Source: Idiomarina loihiensis
GTDB lineage: Bacteria > Pseudomonadota > Gammaproteobacteria > Enterobacterales > Alteromonadaceae
Reading direction: 5' to 3'
NCBI RefSeq assembly: GCF_024584785.1
Contig: NZ_CP074112.1
Span: 1,364,001 to 1,428,000, forward strand
DNA: 64,000 nt
In this document: positions 35,752 to 46,044 of the stretch, in pieces
Numbering within the stretch: position 1 is the first letter of the stretch
How the letters are laid out: the number at the start of each line of letters is the position of its first letter
Notes under the pieces: model-generated
The model's database searches: none
What the model was told of the DNA's origin: nothing
The model's input: the letters and a program-made list of their open reading frames with translations, nothing else
Made by a program: the position numbers and the translations under genes

Positions 35752-36630
35752 ATGAGCGATGATAATCCCCACTCTACGAGCGGTTCTGCGCGTAAAACTT
35801 GGGCTAGCAAATTGCTGCAACTGTTTACCGGAGAACCGAATAGTCGAGAAGAGTTAGTCGACCTCATCCAGGACGCCGAAGAACGAGACTTGATTGACAA
35901 TGACACCAAAGAAATGATCGAAGGGGTGTTAGATGTCGCCGAGCTTAAAGTGCGCGATATTATGGTGCCACGTTCGCAAATGGTCACCATTGATATTCAT
36001 CAAAGCGTCGAGTCGTTTCTACCTATCGTGATTGATTCGCAGCACAGCCGCTATCCGGTAGTGAGCGAAAACAAAGACCACATCGAAGGCATTCTGCTTG
36101 CCAAAGATTTACTCGCCTATGGTTTTGGCATGACCGACGAAGAATTTTCGTTGGCTAAAGTGATTCGCCCAGCGGTGATTGTGCCCGAAAGCAAACGCGT
36201 TGATGTGTTACTGAAAGAGTTTCGCGAGCAGCGCTATCATATGGCTATCGTCGTCGATGAATACGGCGGCGTATCAGGGTTGGTAACCATCGAAGACATT
36301 CTTGAAGAAATTGTTGGTGAAATTGAAGATGAAACCGACTTCAATGAAGATAGCAAAGCTGATATTCGGCGCATCAACAAGTCGCGTTATTCAGTAAAAG
36401 CTCTCACCACCATTGAAGACTTTAACGAGTATTTTAATCTCGAGTTAGACGATGAAGAATACGACACCATTGGTGGTATGGTAGCTCATGGTTTTGGCCA
36501 CTTACCGCAAGTTGGTGAAGAAGTGACCTTGCATGGCATGATCTTCAAAGTGACTGGTGCCGATAAACGTCGGATTCAGCAGTTACAAGTGACCCTAGCT
36601 GAAGCACCTCGTGTAACAGATGCAGACTAA
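35752..36630 (+). CDS. corC: CBS-domain transporter-associated protein CorC (YbeX)
   Basis: A 292-residue cytoplasmic protein. Two CBS domains (MVPRSQMVTIDIHQSVESFLPI and the repeat near VIVPESKRVDVLLKEF) are followed by the CorC_HlyC FAD-binding-like domain (YDTIGGMVAHGFGHLP). CorC has been linked to magnesium and cobalt efflux with CorA, and recently to ribosome maturation. The ATG at 35752 gives the family N-terminus; the ribosome site is weak and a TTG at 35722 is an alternative. Joined to lnt with a TAAATG junction. Confidence 0.93.
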   Translation: MSDDNPHSTSGSARKTWASKLLQLFTGEPNSREELVDLIQDAEERDLIDNDTKEMIEGVLDVAELKVRDIMVPRSQMVTIDIHQSVESFLPIVIDSQHSRYPVVSENKDHIEGILLAKDLLAYGFGMTDEEFSLAKVIRPAVIVPESKRVDVLLKEFREQRYHMAIVVDEYGGVSGLVTIEDILEEIVGEIEDETDFNEDSKADIRRINKSRYSVKALTTIEDFNEYFNLELDDEEYDTIGGMVAHGFGHLPQVGEEVTLHGMIFKVTGADKRRIQQLQVTLAEAPRVTDAD

Positions 36631-38142
36631 ATGAATAAAACCAAACTGATGGCATTGCTGCTAGGTGGCAGTTTAGTCTTTAGCTACTCTCCTTTTGAAC
36701 AGGCTTGGTTGCCCCTTGCAGTGCTGACGCTACTGTTGCTGCTATTACGCAACAGTAGCCCCAAGCAAGCTTTTGCGCATGGGTTTTGGTTTGGGCTGGG
36801 TTGGTTTGGTGCCGGCTTAAGCTGGATCTACGTCAGTATCGATCAGTTTGGTGGGCTGCATCCGCTCGCCTCCATGGCCATCTTACTGGTGCTCTATGCC
36901 TACTTGAGTTTGTTTCCCGCAGTGGCTTTGTGGCTGTGGAAATGGAGCGAACACAAATTTGGCCCGAGCGCCATCTGGTTACTGCCAGGCATTTGGTTAC
37001 TCACTGAAAGCTTGCGCGGTTGGCTGTTAACCGGATTCCCTTGGTTAGAGTTAGGTTATAGCCAGACCGATGCCAGCCTTGGACAATACGCTGCTTGGGT
37101 GGGTGTGAGTGGCGTCAGTGTGATTGTCTGGTTGATTGCGATTAGTCTTTATCGTGGCTGGCAGCAGCGGTGTTTGTTGCCTACTGCGGTGGCCACAGCA
37201 CTGCTACTAGTTAGCTTTGCTTTGCCACAATGGAGTCAATTAGAACGCACTGGCGAAACCAAACGAGTGCTGTTAGTGCAAGGCAATATTTCTCAATCGA
37301 TTAAGTGGAATCCGGATCAACATTGGCGCTCGCTTACAACCTATTTAGAACTCAGTAAGCCTTTCTATAGCAGTCATGACATCATTGTTTGGCCCGAATC
37401 TGCGGTGACTATGCCAGAGCCCTATACCGATGATATTTTGGCGAACATCCATCAGGATTTAGTGGCTGCTGATACTAGTTTAATCACCGGCATTATTGAT
37501 TACAGCAATCGCGAATATTTTAATAGTTTGATTACCCTCGGTATGGATGCGCCCTATCAACCGATGGAGGCCTATTATCATGGCCATAGTAACCGCTATG
37601 CGAAGCATCAATTATTGCCCATTGGTGAGTTTGTTCCCTTTGAAAATTTACTGCGCCCGCTAGCCCCTTTGTTTGATCTACCTATGAGCTCATTTAGCCG
37701 GGGGGATTACGTACAGCCCGACCTACGCGCCAAAGGACAGCACTTAACTGCAGCGATTTGTTATGAAATCGCGTTTCCTAATCAAGTACGCGCCAATCTT
37801 AAGCCTCACTCAGATTTTTTAATCACGGTCAGCAATGATACTTGGTTTGGTGCCTCCCATGGCCCAGCTCAACACATGCAAATCGCTCGCATGCGCTCGA
37901 TAGAACTTGGCCGTCCGTTATTGCGAGCTACCAACAATGGCATCACCGCAGTAGTTAACGAATACGGCCAAGAACTCGCGCGTGCGCCGCAGTTTGTTGC
38001 CGCCACACTCAGTGCCCAAGTCCCGCTAGTTCAAGGCACCACCCCGTTTTATCGTAATGGCCTACTAAATGCATGGATAATTGCACTGATGATTGCGATA
38101 TGTGGTATTTTCGGCATGGTCAAGCGCCGCCAAAATCAGTAA
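36631..38142 (+). CDS. lnt: Apolipoprotein N-acyltransferase
   Basis: A 503-residue inner-membrane enzyme that adds the third acyl chain to lipoproteins. About six to seven N-terminal membrane segments (residues 5-200) are followed by a periplasmic nitrilase domain. The catalytic Glu lies in VWPESAVTMPE, the Lys in AKHQLLPIGEFVP, and the Cys in AAICYEIAFPNQV. It supplies mature lipoproteins for LolB, LptE, RlpA and NlpI, all encoded in this window. Starts right behind the corC stop. Confidence 0.96.
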   Translation: MNKTKLMALLLGGSLVFSYSPFEQAWLPLAVLTLLLLLLRNSSPKQAFAHGFWFGLGWFGAGLSWIYVSIDQFGGLHPLASMAILLVLYAYLSLFPAVALWLWKWSEHKFGPSAIWLLPGIWLLTESLRGWLLTGFPWLELGYSQTDASLGQYAAWVGVSGVSVIVWLIAISLYRGWQQRCLLPTAVATALLLVSFALPQWSQLERTGETKRVLLVQGNISQSIKWNPDQHWRSLTTYLELSKPFYSSHDIIVWPESAVTMPEPYTDDILANIHQDLVAADTSLITGIIDYSNREYFNSLITLGMDAPYQPMEAYYHGHSNRYAKHQLLPIGEFVPFENLLRPLAPLFDLPMSSFSRGDYVQPDLRAKGQHLTAAICYEIAFPNQVRANLKPHSDFLITVSNDTWFGASHGPAQHMQIARMRSIELGRPLLRATNNGITAVVNEYGQELARAPQFVAATLSAQVPLVQGTTPFYRNGLLNAWIIALMIAICGIFGMVKRRQNQ

Positions 38143-38211
38143 TATAAGCGCAAGTTTAACTAACCTTCGGGTTATTCGTCTTTTACCCTACTTTTGAGAA
38201 GCGAGTTAATC

Positions 38212-38406
38212 ATGGAAAACATCGTAGCGGCAATTATCTTTGCTATTCTTGTTGGCGCAGGCACCTTAGGTGTTACTAGCTTGGGTTTCTTTGCCTTTCA
38301 TCGCAACCCAGAAAGCGTTGATGCACAACAGCGCGAGCGGCTTGAGTATGCCTTCTTTGGCCTATTCGGCATCGTTATCATGCTGATGATGTGGTACGCG
38401 CTATAA
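38212..38406 (+). CDS. Small two-helix membrane protein of unknown function
   Basis: A 64-residue protein with two membrane segments (about residues 4-24 and 44-63) and a short polar loop (HRNPESVDAQQRERLEYA). I do not recognise a family with confidence. The ATG at 38212 has a GAAGCGAG site nearby; a TTG at 38194 is in frame. It sits alone between lnt and leuS on the same strand. Its clean start, stop and membrane pattern support a real gene. Confidence 0.7.
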   Translation: MENIVAAIIFAILVGAGTLGVTSLGFFAFHRNPESVDAQQRERLEYAFFGLFGIVIMLMMWYAL

Positions 38407-38482
38407 GCGTGTTCCTGCCTTTCTAGGCAGCCTCAGCTATTACTTTTAATTGCCACCAGTTAATCAATAAACGGAAGTCCAG

Positions 38483-41080
38483 ATGTTAAAGCAGATGCCG
38501 GAGCAGTACGATCCAGCCCTTGTTGAACCCCAGGTACAACAGCGTTGGGAACGCGATAACGTGTTTCAAGTTAGCGAAGACCCTAGCAAAGAAAAATTCT
38601 ATTGCTTGTCGATGTTTCCTTACCCAAGTGGCAAGCTCCATATGGGGCACGTACGTAACTACACGCTCGGTGATGTGGTCGCTCGGTTTCAGCGGATGCA
38701 AGGCAAAAACGTCCTGCAACCTATGGGTTGGGATGCTTTTGGCTTGCCGGCCGAAAACGCCGCTATTCAGAACCAAACGGCACCAGCTAAATGGACCTAC
38801 CAAAACATTGATTACATGCGTAACCAGCTCAAGTCTTTAGGCTTTGGTTACGATTGGTCGCGTGAATTAGCCACCTGTCAGCCGGACTATTATCGGTGGG
38901 AGCAATGGTTCTTCACCAAGCTTTATGAAAAGGGCTTAGTGTACAAAAAGAATGCCACGGTAAACTGGGATCCGGTCGACCAAACCGTACTTGCTAACGA
39001 GCAAGTTATCGACGGTCGTGGCTGGCGTTCCGGCGCGAAAGTTGAGCAAAAAGAAATTCCGCAGTGGTTTATAAAAATCACCGATTACGCCCAAGAACTG
39101 CTCGACGATTTAGACCAACTCGAAGATTGGCCAGAGCAAGTAAAAACCATGCAGCGCAACTGGATTGGTCGCTCTGAAGGGGTGGAAATTGATTTTGCCA
39201 TTGCTGACAGTGACGCGCATTTAACCGTTTACACCACTCGCCCAGATACCCTGTACGGGGTGACTTATATGGCAGTGGCGGCACAACACCCGTTGGCGCA
39301 ACAAGCAGCTGAACAGAATCCAGAGCTAGCGGCCTTTATCGAAACCATTAAAAACGTCAAAATGGCTGAAGCTGATTTGGCTACCATTGACAAAAAAGGT
39401 ATGGATACGGGTTTCCGTGGCGTTCATCCGCTAACGGGCGAGCTTATTCCAATCTGGGTCGCTAACTTTGTGTTGATGGATTACGGCTCAGGTGCAGTGA
39501 TGGCCGTTCCGGCCCACGACCAACGTGACTGGGAATTCGCCACCACTTATCAATTGCCTATCACTGTGGTGATCGATCCGGCCAGCGGTGAGGCCGATAT
39601 TAGCCAAGCTGCTATTACTGAAAAAGGCACCACCCTTGCCTCTGGTCCCTACACAGGTTTAAGCAGTGATGAAGCGTTCCAAGCCATTGCTGATACCCTC
39701 GAGCAACGTGGCATTGGCCGCCGTCAGGTGAACTTCCGCCTGCGTGATTGGGGCGTATCGCGGCAACGCTACTGGGGCGCTCCTATTCCTATGCTGAACT
39801 TAGCGAATGGTGAATCGGTGCCGGTACCGGCAGATCAACTGCCAGTAAAACTCCCTGAAGATGTGGTGATGTCAGGTAACTCATCCCCTATCAAAGAAGA
39901 TCCACAATGGCGCCAAACCACTTACCAAGGGCAGCCAGCGGAACACGAAACCGATACTTTTGATACCTTTATGGAATCATCTTGGTATTACGCGCGCTAT
40001 TGTAGCGCCAACTACCAAGACGGTATGCTGAACCCTGAGCAGGCTAACTATTGGTTGCCCGTAGACCAATACATCGGCGGTATTGAACACGCTATCCTGC
40101 ATTTGCTCTATGCGCGTTTCTTCCACAAATTGTTACGCGACACTGGGTTAGTGGAATCTGATGAGCCATTTAAGCGCCTGTTAACCCAAGGTATGGTGCT
40201 TGCGGATAGTTATTTCCGTGAGGATGCCTCAGGTAAAATCACCTGGTATTCGCCCCTAGAGGTGGATATTCGTCGTGATGACAAAGGCCGCATCATTGAA
40301 GCCATCTTGCGCAGTGATGGTCAGCCGGTAACTCATGGCGGCATGACCAAAATGTCGAAATCCAAAAATAACGGCATCGATCCGCAGGTCATGATTGATA
40401 AATACGGTGCCGATACCGTGCGCCTGTTTATGATGTTTGCCGCACCGCCAGAAGCCACGCTCGAGTGGTCTGACTCTGGTGTCGATGGCGCGCAACGTTT
40501 CTTACGTCGAGTCTGGCGCCTGGCCGCGGACTTTACCGCGGTAGCAGACCAGCCGCGTAGCCAAGATTGGCAGCAACTGTCTGAGTCACAACAGCAATTA
40601 CGCCGTGAGTTGCATCGTGCTATTCAAAAAGTTACCGATGACATGGGCCGTCGCCAGAACTTCAATACAGCCATTGCGGCCATCATGGAATTATTGAACC
40701 GGCTGCAAAAAGCTCCTCTAGATACAGCTCTTGATCGTGGCTTAATGGCCGAAGCCTTGGATGCCGTAGTGCTGATGTTAGCGCCGGTAACCCCGCATTT
40801 AGCAGAAGCCCTGTGGCAGGCCTTAGGCCATAGCAGTGATATCAACTTTGCCGCTTGGCCAAGCTTTGATGAGGCAGCTTTAGTCGAAACCTCGGTGCTG
40901 ATTGTGGTGCAAGTTAACGGTAAGGTACGGAGTAAATTGACTGTAGCCGCCGATGCCGATGAAGCAACCGTCACTGCCCTAGCGATGGCAGACGACAATG
41001 TGGCGCGCTTTGTGGATGGAAAAACCATTCGGAAGCAGATTTATGTGCCCGGTAAGTTATTCAATATAGTGGCTAACTAA
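38483..41080 (+). CDS. leuS: Leucyl-tRNA synthetase
   Basis: An 865-residue class I synthetase that charges tRNA-Leu; two tRNA-Leu genes lie in this window. The HIGH motif appears as [17 protein letters not shown] as [14 protein letters not shown]. The CP1 editing domain occupies about residues 220-415 with [16 protein letters not shown] and a GTG-like region. The length equals that of E. coli (860). First gene of the leuS-lptE-holA-nadD run, with GGAAG before the ATG. Confidence 0.98.
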   Translation: MLKQMPEQYDPALVEPQVQQRWERDNVFQVSEDPSKEKFYCLSMFPYPSGKLHMGHVRNYTLGDVVARFQRMQGKNVLQPMGWDAFGLPAENAAIQNQTAPAKWTYQNIDYMRNQLKSLGFGYDWSRELATCQPDYYRWEQWFFTKLYEKGLVYKKNATVNWDPVDQTVLANEQVIDGRGWRSGAKVEQKEIPQWFIKITDYAQELLDDLDQLEDWPEQVKTMQRNWIGRSEGVEIDFAIADSDAHLTVYTTRPDTLYGVTYMAVAAQHPLAQQAAEQNPELAAFIETIKNVKMAEADLATIDKKGMDTGFRGVHPLTGELIPIWVANFVLMDYGSGAVMAVPAHDQRDWEFATTYQLPITVVIDPASGEADISQAAITEKGTTLASGPYTGLSSDEAFQAIADTLEQRGIGRRQVNFRLRDWGVSRQRYWGAPIPMLNLANGESVPVPADQLPVKLPEDVVMSGNSSPIKEDPQWRQTTYQGQPAEHETDTFDTFMESSWYYARYCSANYQDGMLNPEQANYWLPVDQYIGGIEHAILHLLYARFFHKLLRDTGLVESDEPFKRLLTQGMVLADSYFREDASGKITWYSPLEVDIRRDDKGRIIEAILRSDGQPVTHGGMTKMSKSKNNGIDPQVMIDKYGADTVRLFMMFAAPPEATLEWSDSGVDGAQRFLRRVWRLAADFTAVADQPRSQDWQQLSESQQQLRRELHRAIQKVTDDMGRRQNFNTAIAAIMELLNRLQKAPLDTALDRGLMAEALDAVVLMLAPVTPHLAEALWQALGHSSDINFAAWPSFDEAALVETSVLIVVQVNGKVRSKLTVAADADEATVTALAMADDNVARFVDGKTIRKQIYVPGKLFNIVAN

Positions 41081-41082
41081 TC

Positions 41083-41571
41083 ATGCGCAACGGCTTGCTC
41101 CAATGGATAACCGTGCTGTTAGCCACAACCCTAATCATGGGTTGTGGCTTTCAGTTACGTGATCAGTATCAATTGCCGCCGAGTTTGCAACAAGTGTACT
41201 TACAAGCACCTAAGTTCAGTGAATTTGCTAATGTGTTTGAACAGCGCTTAAACTTAGCCGGGGTTGAACTCGTAGATGCCGATCCTGGCTTGGTGATTGC
41301 CATCAACCGCGATGAATTAAGTCGCCGTACCCTATCCCTATCGGGCTCTGGCCAAGTAGCGGAATACGAGTTGATCTATAGCGTGGACTACAGCATCAAC
41401 GAAGCCAATAAAGATCCGGTCGACCTACGAATTGAGGTCTATCGTGATTATCAAGACGACCCTAACTTTGCACTAGCCAAGACCCGTGAACGCGAACTGC
41501 TGGTGGCAGAAATGCGTGAAGAAGCAGCCCGCCGCATGCTCCGGCAGATTCTTGCCCAGTTAGCGGAGTAA
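41083..41571 (+). CDS. lptE: LPS-assembly lipoprotein LptE
   Basis: A 162-residue outer-membrane lipoprotein that plugs the LptD barrel for LPS export. The signal peptide ends in the lipobox LIMGCGFQLR with Cys at about residue 21, and the mature part has the RlpB/LptE pattern (LPPSLQQVYLQAPKFS, then RREL and LVAEMREEAARRMLRQIL). Starts 2 bp after leuS, the standard neighbour. Confidence 0.95.
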   Translation: MRNGLLQWITVLLATTLIMGCGFQLRDQYQLPPSLQQVYLQAPKFSEFANVFEQRLNLAGVELVDADPGLVIAINRDELSRRTLSLSGSGQVAEYELIYSVDYSINEANKDPVDLRIEVYRDYQDDPNFALAKTRERELLVAEMREEAARRMLRQILAQLAE

Positions 41572-41573
41572 TC

Positions 41574-42605
41574 ATGCAGCTTTATAGCAGCCAACTCACC
41601 CAGCATTTACAACAACATGGGCTAGCGCCTATCGTTTGTGTGTTTGGTGATGCGCCGCTATTAGTGGATGAAAGCGTCCAGCAATTACGCCGTTTTGCGC
41701 GCCAGCAAGGCATTGATGAGCGCCAACGGTTGCTCCAAGATGCTCAGCTTGATTGGAGCATCTTGCATACCGCCAGTGCTAATTTAAGCCTGTTTTCGAG
41801 TCAGCGTTTACTTGAACTAGAATTACCCGAGGGTAAACCAGGGCGCGAGGGTGGCGAAGCCTTGCGCAGCTATGCCGAGCAGCCCAGCCAAGACCAAATT
41901 TTGGTCATTATTGGCCCTAAACTCAAACAAGAACAACAAAAAGCCAAGTGGTTTCAGCAACTCAGCAAAGTCGCCACTATGGTCAGCGCTAACAATCCTG
42001 AGCGCCAGCAGCTGCCACGCTTTATTCAGCAACGGGCGCAACGCTATCAGTTACAACTAGACCCCTCGGCCGTGCAATTACTGGCAGATTGGTACGAAGG
42101 TAACCTGTTAGCACTGGATCAAGAATTACAAAAACTAGCCTTAAGCGAGTTACCTCCCCCAGTAACCGCAGCCCTGATTACCTCGCATAGTGAAGATCAA
42201 AGCCGTTTCAATGTGTTTGCGTTACAAGAAGCTATTTTGGCGGCGGATCTCGACCAAGCGTTGCACAAGTTGCAACGCCTGTTTGAAGGGGATGTTGAGC
42301 CGGCTATTTTAAATTGGGCCCTGCAACGCGAATGGACCCTAGTATTCAGTCTGCAGCAGGCTCTGGCAGCGGGACAAAGTTTTAGTGCGGCGGCCAAGCA
42401 ACAACGTCTGTGGCGCTCACAAGAACCAGCTTATCGCCAGTTTGTGCAGCGTATGGATGCCTCCGCCATGCAAGTCGCGGGACAATTGTTAAGCCGCTTA
42501 GAATACGCTTTTAAAGGTGATTCAGGTGACCACTATCCCACCTTGGTCACGCAGCTGGTAGCCCTGTATTGTCGCCCGCAACAGTTGCAGCAGCTCCCGT
42601 TATGA
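41574..42605 (+). CDS. holA: DNA polymerase III subunit delta
   Basis: A 343-residue clamp-loader subunit that opens the beta ring. It follows the HolA pattern: VCVFGDAPLLVDESVQQLRRFA near the start, then a P-loop-like fold without a functional Walker A, and a helical C-terminal collar. Starts 2 bp behind lptE, with GGAG ahead of the ATG. The last bases overlap the nadD start. Confidence 0.94.
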   Translation: MQLYSSQLTQHLQQHGLAPIVCVFGDAPLLVDESVQQLRRFARQQGIDERQRLLQDAQLDWSILHTASANLSLFSSQRLLELELPEGKPGREGGEALRSYAEQPSQDQILVIIGPKLKQEQQKAKWFQQLSKVATMVSANNPERQQLPRFIQQRAQRYQLQLDPSAVQLLADWYEGNLLALDQELQKLALSELPPPVTAALITSHSEDQSRFNVFALQEAILAADLDQALHKLQRLFEGDVEPAILNWALQREWTLVFSLQQALAAGQSFSAAAKQQRLWRSQEPAYRQFVQRMDASAMQVAGQLLSRLEYAFKGDSGDHYPTLVTQLVALYCRPQQLQQLPL

Positions 42606-43228
42606 TTCGTGCTATTCTTGGCGGTACTTTTGACCCTATTCATTGGGGCCACTTGCGGCCGGCGCAACAAGTGCAACAGCTACTGCAGGCGCAACTGCAT
42701 TTAATGCCCAGTGCGCAACCACCCCATCGCGATTATCCCGGCGCTACCGCCACCCAGCGCTTAACCATGGCGCAACTCGCAGCCACGGCCCTAGACCATT
42801 GCGTTGCCGAAGACTGGGAGCTCAACCAAGCTCGGCCAAGTTATACCGCGCAAACTCTTGCCGAACTGAAGCAACGCTGGCCACAGGACGCGTTGGTGTT
42901 CTTATGCGGCGCTGATGCCTTTGCATCACTGCATCGTTGGCATCAATGGCAGCATCTCTTTGATCATGCAAATTGGGTCGTCATGCAACGCCCCCATAGC
43001 CAGGTCACGTTCAACGCCACCGTTACCAAGGTGCTCGCTGAACGCCAAATCACTCAGCTGGACCAGTTCATACAACAACCCCAGGGGGCGATTTATCTGG
43101 CCCCAACCACGGCTGTTGATATCTCTGCAACCGCCATTCGAACAGCTATCCAGCAACAACAAGCATGGCAACATTGGGTGCCGGCAAGTGTTGCTCACTA
43201 CATCGAACAACAGCAGCTTTATCGTTAG
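42602..43228 (+). CDS. nadD: Nicotinate-nucleotide adenylyltransferase
   Basis: A 208-residue enzyme of NAD synthesis converting nicotinate mononucleotide to the dinucleotide. The nucleotidyltransferase motif GGTFDPIHWGHLRPA is at the start, and the late ISATAIRTAI is the second conserved block. ATG at 42602 overlaps the holA stop as ATGA. Confidence 0.96.
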   Translation: MIRAILGGTFDPIHWGHLRPAQQVQQLLQAQLHLMPSAQPPHRDYPGATATQRLTMAQLAATALDHCVAEDWELNQARPSYTAQTLAELKQRWPQDALVFLCGADAFASLHRWHQWQHLFDHANWVVMQRPHSQVTFNATVTKVLAERQITQLDQFIQQPQGAIYLAPTTAVDISATAIRTAIQQQQAWQHWVPASVAHYIEQQQLYR

Positions 43229-43334
43229 CTGCTTTTTTGTGTTGCTTCATGCTAAACTAGCGCATCTTTTTTTGACATGTTAAACCTTGGCCGCCGTCAT
43301 TCTTGAACGCGCCAAAAACTGGAGTAAGACCCTT

Positions 43335-43658
43335 TTGCAAGCTGAACAATTACGCGACTTTGTCGTAGCTAAAATTGATGATATGAAAGGCCGCGACGTT
43401 AAAGTATTAGACGTACACGAGCAAACCGATGTTGCTGAATATATGGTGATATGTTCAGGTAGCTCAAAAACCCACGTGCGCAGTATTGCGAACTATGTGG
43501 CCGCCGAAGCGAAACACCACGGCGTGGCGCCGTTAGGCGTTGAGGGTCATGAGCATTCTGAATGGGTGCTAGTAGACCTAGGTGACGTAGTCGTACACGT
43601 GATGCAAGAAGCCATCCGTGATTTCTACGAACTTGAAAAACTTTGGAGCCGCAAGTAA
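43335..43658 (+). CDS. rsfS: Ribosome silencing factor
   Basis: A 107-residue protein that binds L14 and blocks subunit joining in starved cells. The family pattern is complete: [42 protein letters not shown], and [25 protein letters not shown]. The start is TTG at 43335, chosen because GGAG lies ten bases ahead and the protein then has family length; an upstream in-frame TTG at 43287 would add 16 residues not found in relatives. Overlaps rlmH by 1 bp (TAATG). Confidence 0.92.
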   Translation: MQAEQLRDFVVAKIDDMKGRDVKVLDVHEQTDVAEYMVICSGSSKTHVRSIANYVAAEAKHHGVAPLGVEGHEHSEWVLVDLGDVVVHVMQEAIRDFYELEKLWSRK

Positions 43659-44128
43659 TGCGGATTCAGCTGATAGCTGTTGGGCAAAAAATGCCTGATT
43701 GGATCAGCACTGGCTATCACACCTATGCCAAACGTTTTCCAGCCGACTGCCAATTACAATTGGTTGAGATTGCGGCTGGTAAACGTGGTAAGAATGCCGA
43801 TATTGCCCGTATTCTTAAGCAAGAAGGCGAAGCTATGCTGGCGGCCGTTGGTAAAGGTGATCGGATTGTTACCTTAGAGGTGACCGGTAAACCTTGGACA
43901 ACCCCCCAGTTAGCTGGACGCTTAGAGCACTGGCTGATGGACGGGCGTGACATTAGCTTACTCGTGGGCGGCCCCGAAGGGTTAGCCCCTGAGTGTGTTG
44001 CCGCAGCCGATGAACGCTGGTCGTTATCGGCCCTCACCTTACCGCATCCACTGGTACGGGTGATTGTCGCCGAAGCCTTGTATCGCGCTTGGAGTGTCAC
44101 CAACAACCACCCCTACCACCGTGAGTAA
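43658..44128 (+). CDS. rlmH: 23S rRNA (pseudouridine1915-N3)-methyltransferase
   Basis: A 156-residue SPOUT methyltransferase that modifies pseudouridine 1915 in helix 69 of 23S r[19 protein letters not shown] is the family start, [11 protein letters not shown] is the SAM-binding knot and [17 protein letters not shown] the family end. Length equals the E. coli 155. The start overlaps the rsfS stop, and mrdA follows after 2 bp. Confidence 0.97.
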   Translation: MRIQLIAVGQKMPDWISTGYHTYAKRFPADCQLQLVEIAAGKRGKNADIARILKQEGEAMLAAVGKGDRIVTLEVTGKPWTTPQLAGRLEHWLMDGRDISLLVGGPEGLAPECVAAADERWSLSALTLPHPLVRVIVAEALYRAWSVTNNHPYHRE

Positions 44129-44130
44129 GC

Positions 44131-46044
44131 ATGAAGCACAAACGCATTACCATCCGAGACAATTACGCTGAAGCTGCGCTATTTGCCCGGCGCGTTTTTG
44201 TTAGTTTGCTGGTGGTCGTGGTCACCTTTGGGGTGCTATTGCTCAACATGTATCATTTACAAGTGGTTGAGCATCAACAGTTTCAAACCCGCTCAAACGA
44301 TAACCGCATTAAAGTAGTCCCACTAGCCCCTAATCGTGGCATTATTTACGACCGTGATGGCCGCATACTAGCCGAAAACCGCCCGGTTCTGAGTCTAGAA
44401 ATCACTCCTGAACAAGTCGAAGACTTGGATGCAACCCTAGCCAGATTACAACAGTTGCTTGAGTTTGATGCTAGCGTGATTGAGGATTTTCATGAGACCA
44501 GGCGGCGCGAACGACGTTTTAATCAGGTGATTTTATTAGACCGTTTAACCGAGCAACAAGCAGCTCGAGTAGCGGTACGTCAACATGACTTCCCGGGGGT
44601 AAGTATTGAGGCACGATTAGTGCGGCATTATCCCTACGGCGAGGCCATCACCCATGCACTGGGCTATGTCGCTAAAATTAACCGTACGGATCTTAATAAA
44701 CTGACCGAACAAGGTTTAGCTGCCAATTATGCAGCCACTCGAGTGATTGGCAAACTCGGTGTTGAACGTTTTTATGAAGAGCAACTGCATGGCAGTATTG
44801 GCTATCAACAAGTTGAAGTTGACATTCGTGGACGTAACATTCGCACGCTATCCGTTCAACCGCCGGTACCGGGCCAAGATTTACACTTAGAACTGGATGC
44901 TGAACTGCAACAATTTGCCTACGATCTTCTCGGCCAAGATCGTGGCTCTATCATTCTCATGGACCCGCGCGATGGGGCCATATTAGCTATGGTGAGTAAG
45001 CCGAGCTATGATCCCAACTGGTTTGCTCAGGGCATCAGCTACGCTCAATATCAAAGCTTACTTAACTCGACCCACTCGCCGCTCCTTAATCGTAGTACCC
45101 AAGGTGGCTATCCGCCAGCATCCACCATTAAAGCACATTTAGCCATCACCGCGTTAGAGCAGGATATCATCACGCCAAACAGCCGTATTTGGGACCCAGG
45201 TTGGTTCATGATTGAGGGGGTTGATCACCGCTATCGAGATTGGCTAGCGTGGGGACATGGCTGGGTTAACGTCACCGATGCCATAGTCGAAAGTTGTGAT
45301 ACCTTTTATTACGACATTGCCTTGAAAATGGGCATCAATGTCATTCATGATGATATGGTTCGCTATGGTTTTGGCGAGCGTACTGGCATCGATATCGCCG
45401 AAGAATCAGCCGCTGTAATGCCGTCGCCAGGCTGGAAACGCGCGCGTTTTAACCAGCCTTGGTATGCTGGCGAAACGGTATCGATTGGCATCGGTCAAAG
45501 TTTCTGGACCACCACCCCGATGCAACTCGCCGTAGCCACATCAGTGCTGGCGAACCGCGGGGAGCGCCCGGTCCCACGTCTTTTAGAAAGTATCGCTGAA
45601 GGCCCGGTGCGGATTCCCGCAGTGGTGGAACAACGTGAGCCGGTGGTATTGAAACATGCCAACAACTGGGAAGTCGCCCACCAAGCGCTCACCAAAGTGA
45701 TCACCTCGCCCAAAGGTACCGCACGGCGGGCGTTTCAAGGGGCCAGTTACACCTCAGCCGGTAAAACCGGAACCGCGCAAGTACGCAGTATCGGCCAAGA
45801 CGAAGAATATAACGCTGAAGAAATTGCTGAAAAATACCGTGATAATGCGATGTACGTGGGTTACGCACCCGCTGAAAACCCGGAAGTTGTGGTGGTTATT
45901 GCCGTCGAAAACGCCGGCGGCGGTAGTAGTATTGCGGCGCCCATGGCGCGCCAATTACTCGATGCCTACTTTGCTGATCCGGCCCCGACGGGTGGCTTAG
46001 AGTCTGTGTTAGCGATTTTAGAGGAGCCAGCCGATGCAAACTAG
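44131..46044 (+). CDS. mrdA: Penicillin-binding protein 2 (elongasome transpeptidase)
   Basis: A 637-residue class B PBP that cross-links peptidoglycan in cell elongation. One membrane anchor (about residues 22-45), a dimerisation/pedestal domain (50-250), and a transpeptidase domain (260-625). Motifs are STIK (in YPPASTIKAHL) with the active Ser, SCD (ESCDTFYYD) and KTG (SAGKTGTAQV). Its stop overlaps mrdB by 11 bp, and the pair works with MreB. Confidence 0.97.
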   Translation: MKHKRITIRDNYAEAALFARRVFVSLLVVVVTFGVLLLNMYHLQVVEHQQFQTRSNDNRIKVVPLAPNRGIIYDRDGRILAENRPVLSLEITPEQVEDLDATLARLQQLLEFDASVIEDFHETRRRERRFNQVILLDRLTEQQAARVAVRQHDFPGVSIEARLVRHYPYGEAITHALGYVAKINRTDLNKLTEQGLAANYAATRVIGKLGVERFYEEQLHGSIGYQQVEVDIRGRNIRTLSVQPPVPGQDLHLELDAELQQFAYDLLGQDRGSIILMDPRDGAILAMVSKPSYDPNWFAQGISYAQYQSLLNSTHSPLLNRSTQGGYPPASTIKAHLAITALEQDIITPNSRIWDPGWFMIEGVDHRYRDWLAWGHGWVNVTDAIVESCDTFYYDIALKMGINVIHDDMVRYGFGERTGIDIAEESAAVMPSPGWKRARFNQPWYAGETVSIGIGQSFWTTTPMQLAVATSVLANRGERPVPRLLESIAEGPVRIPAVVEQREPVVLKHANNWEVAHQALTKVITSPKGTARRAFQGASYTSAGKTGTAQVRSIGQDEEYNAEEIAEKYRDNAMYVGYAPAENPEVVVVIAVENAGGGSSIAAPMARQLLDAYFADPAPTGGLESVLAILEEPADAN

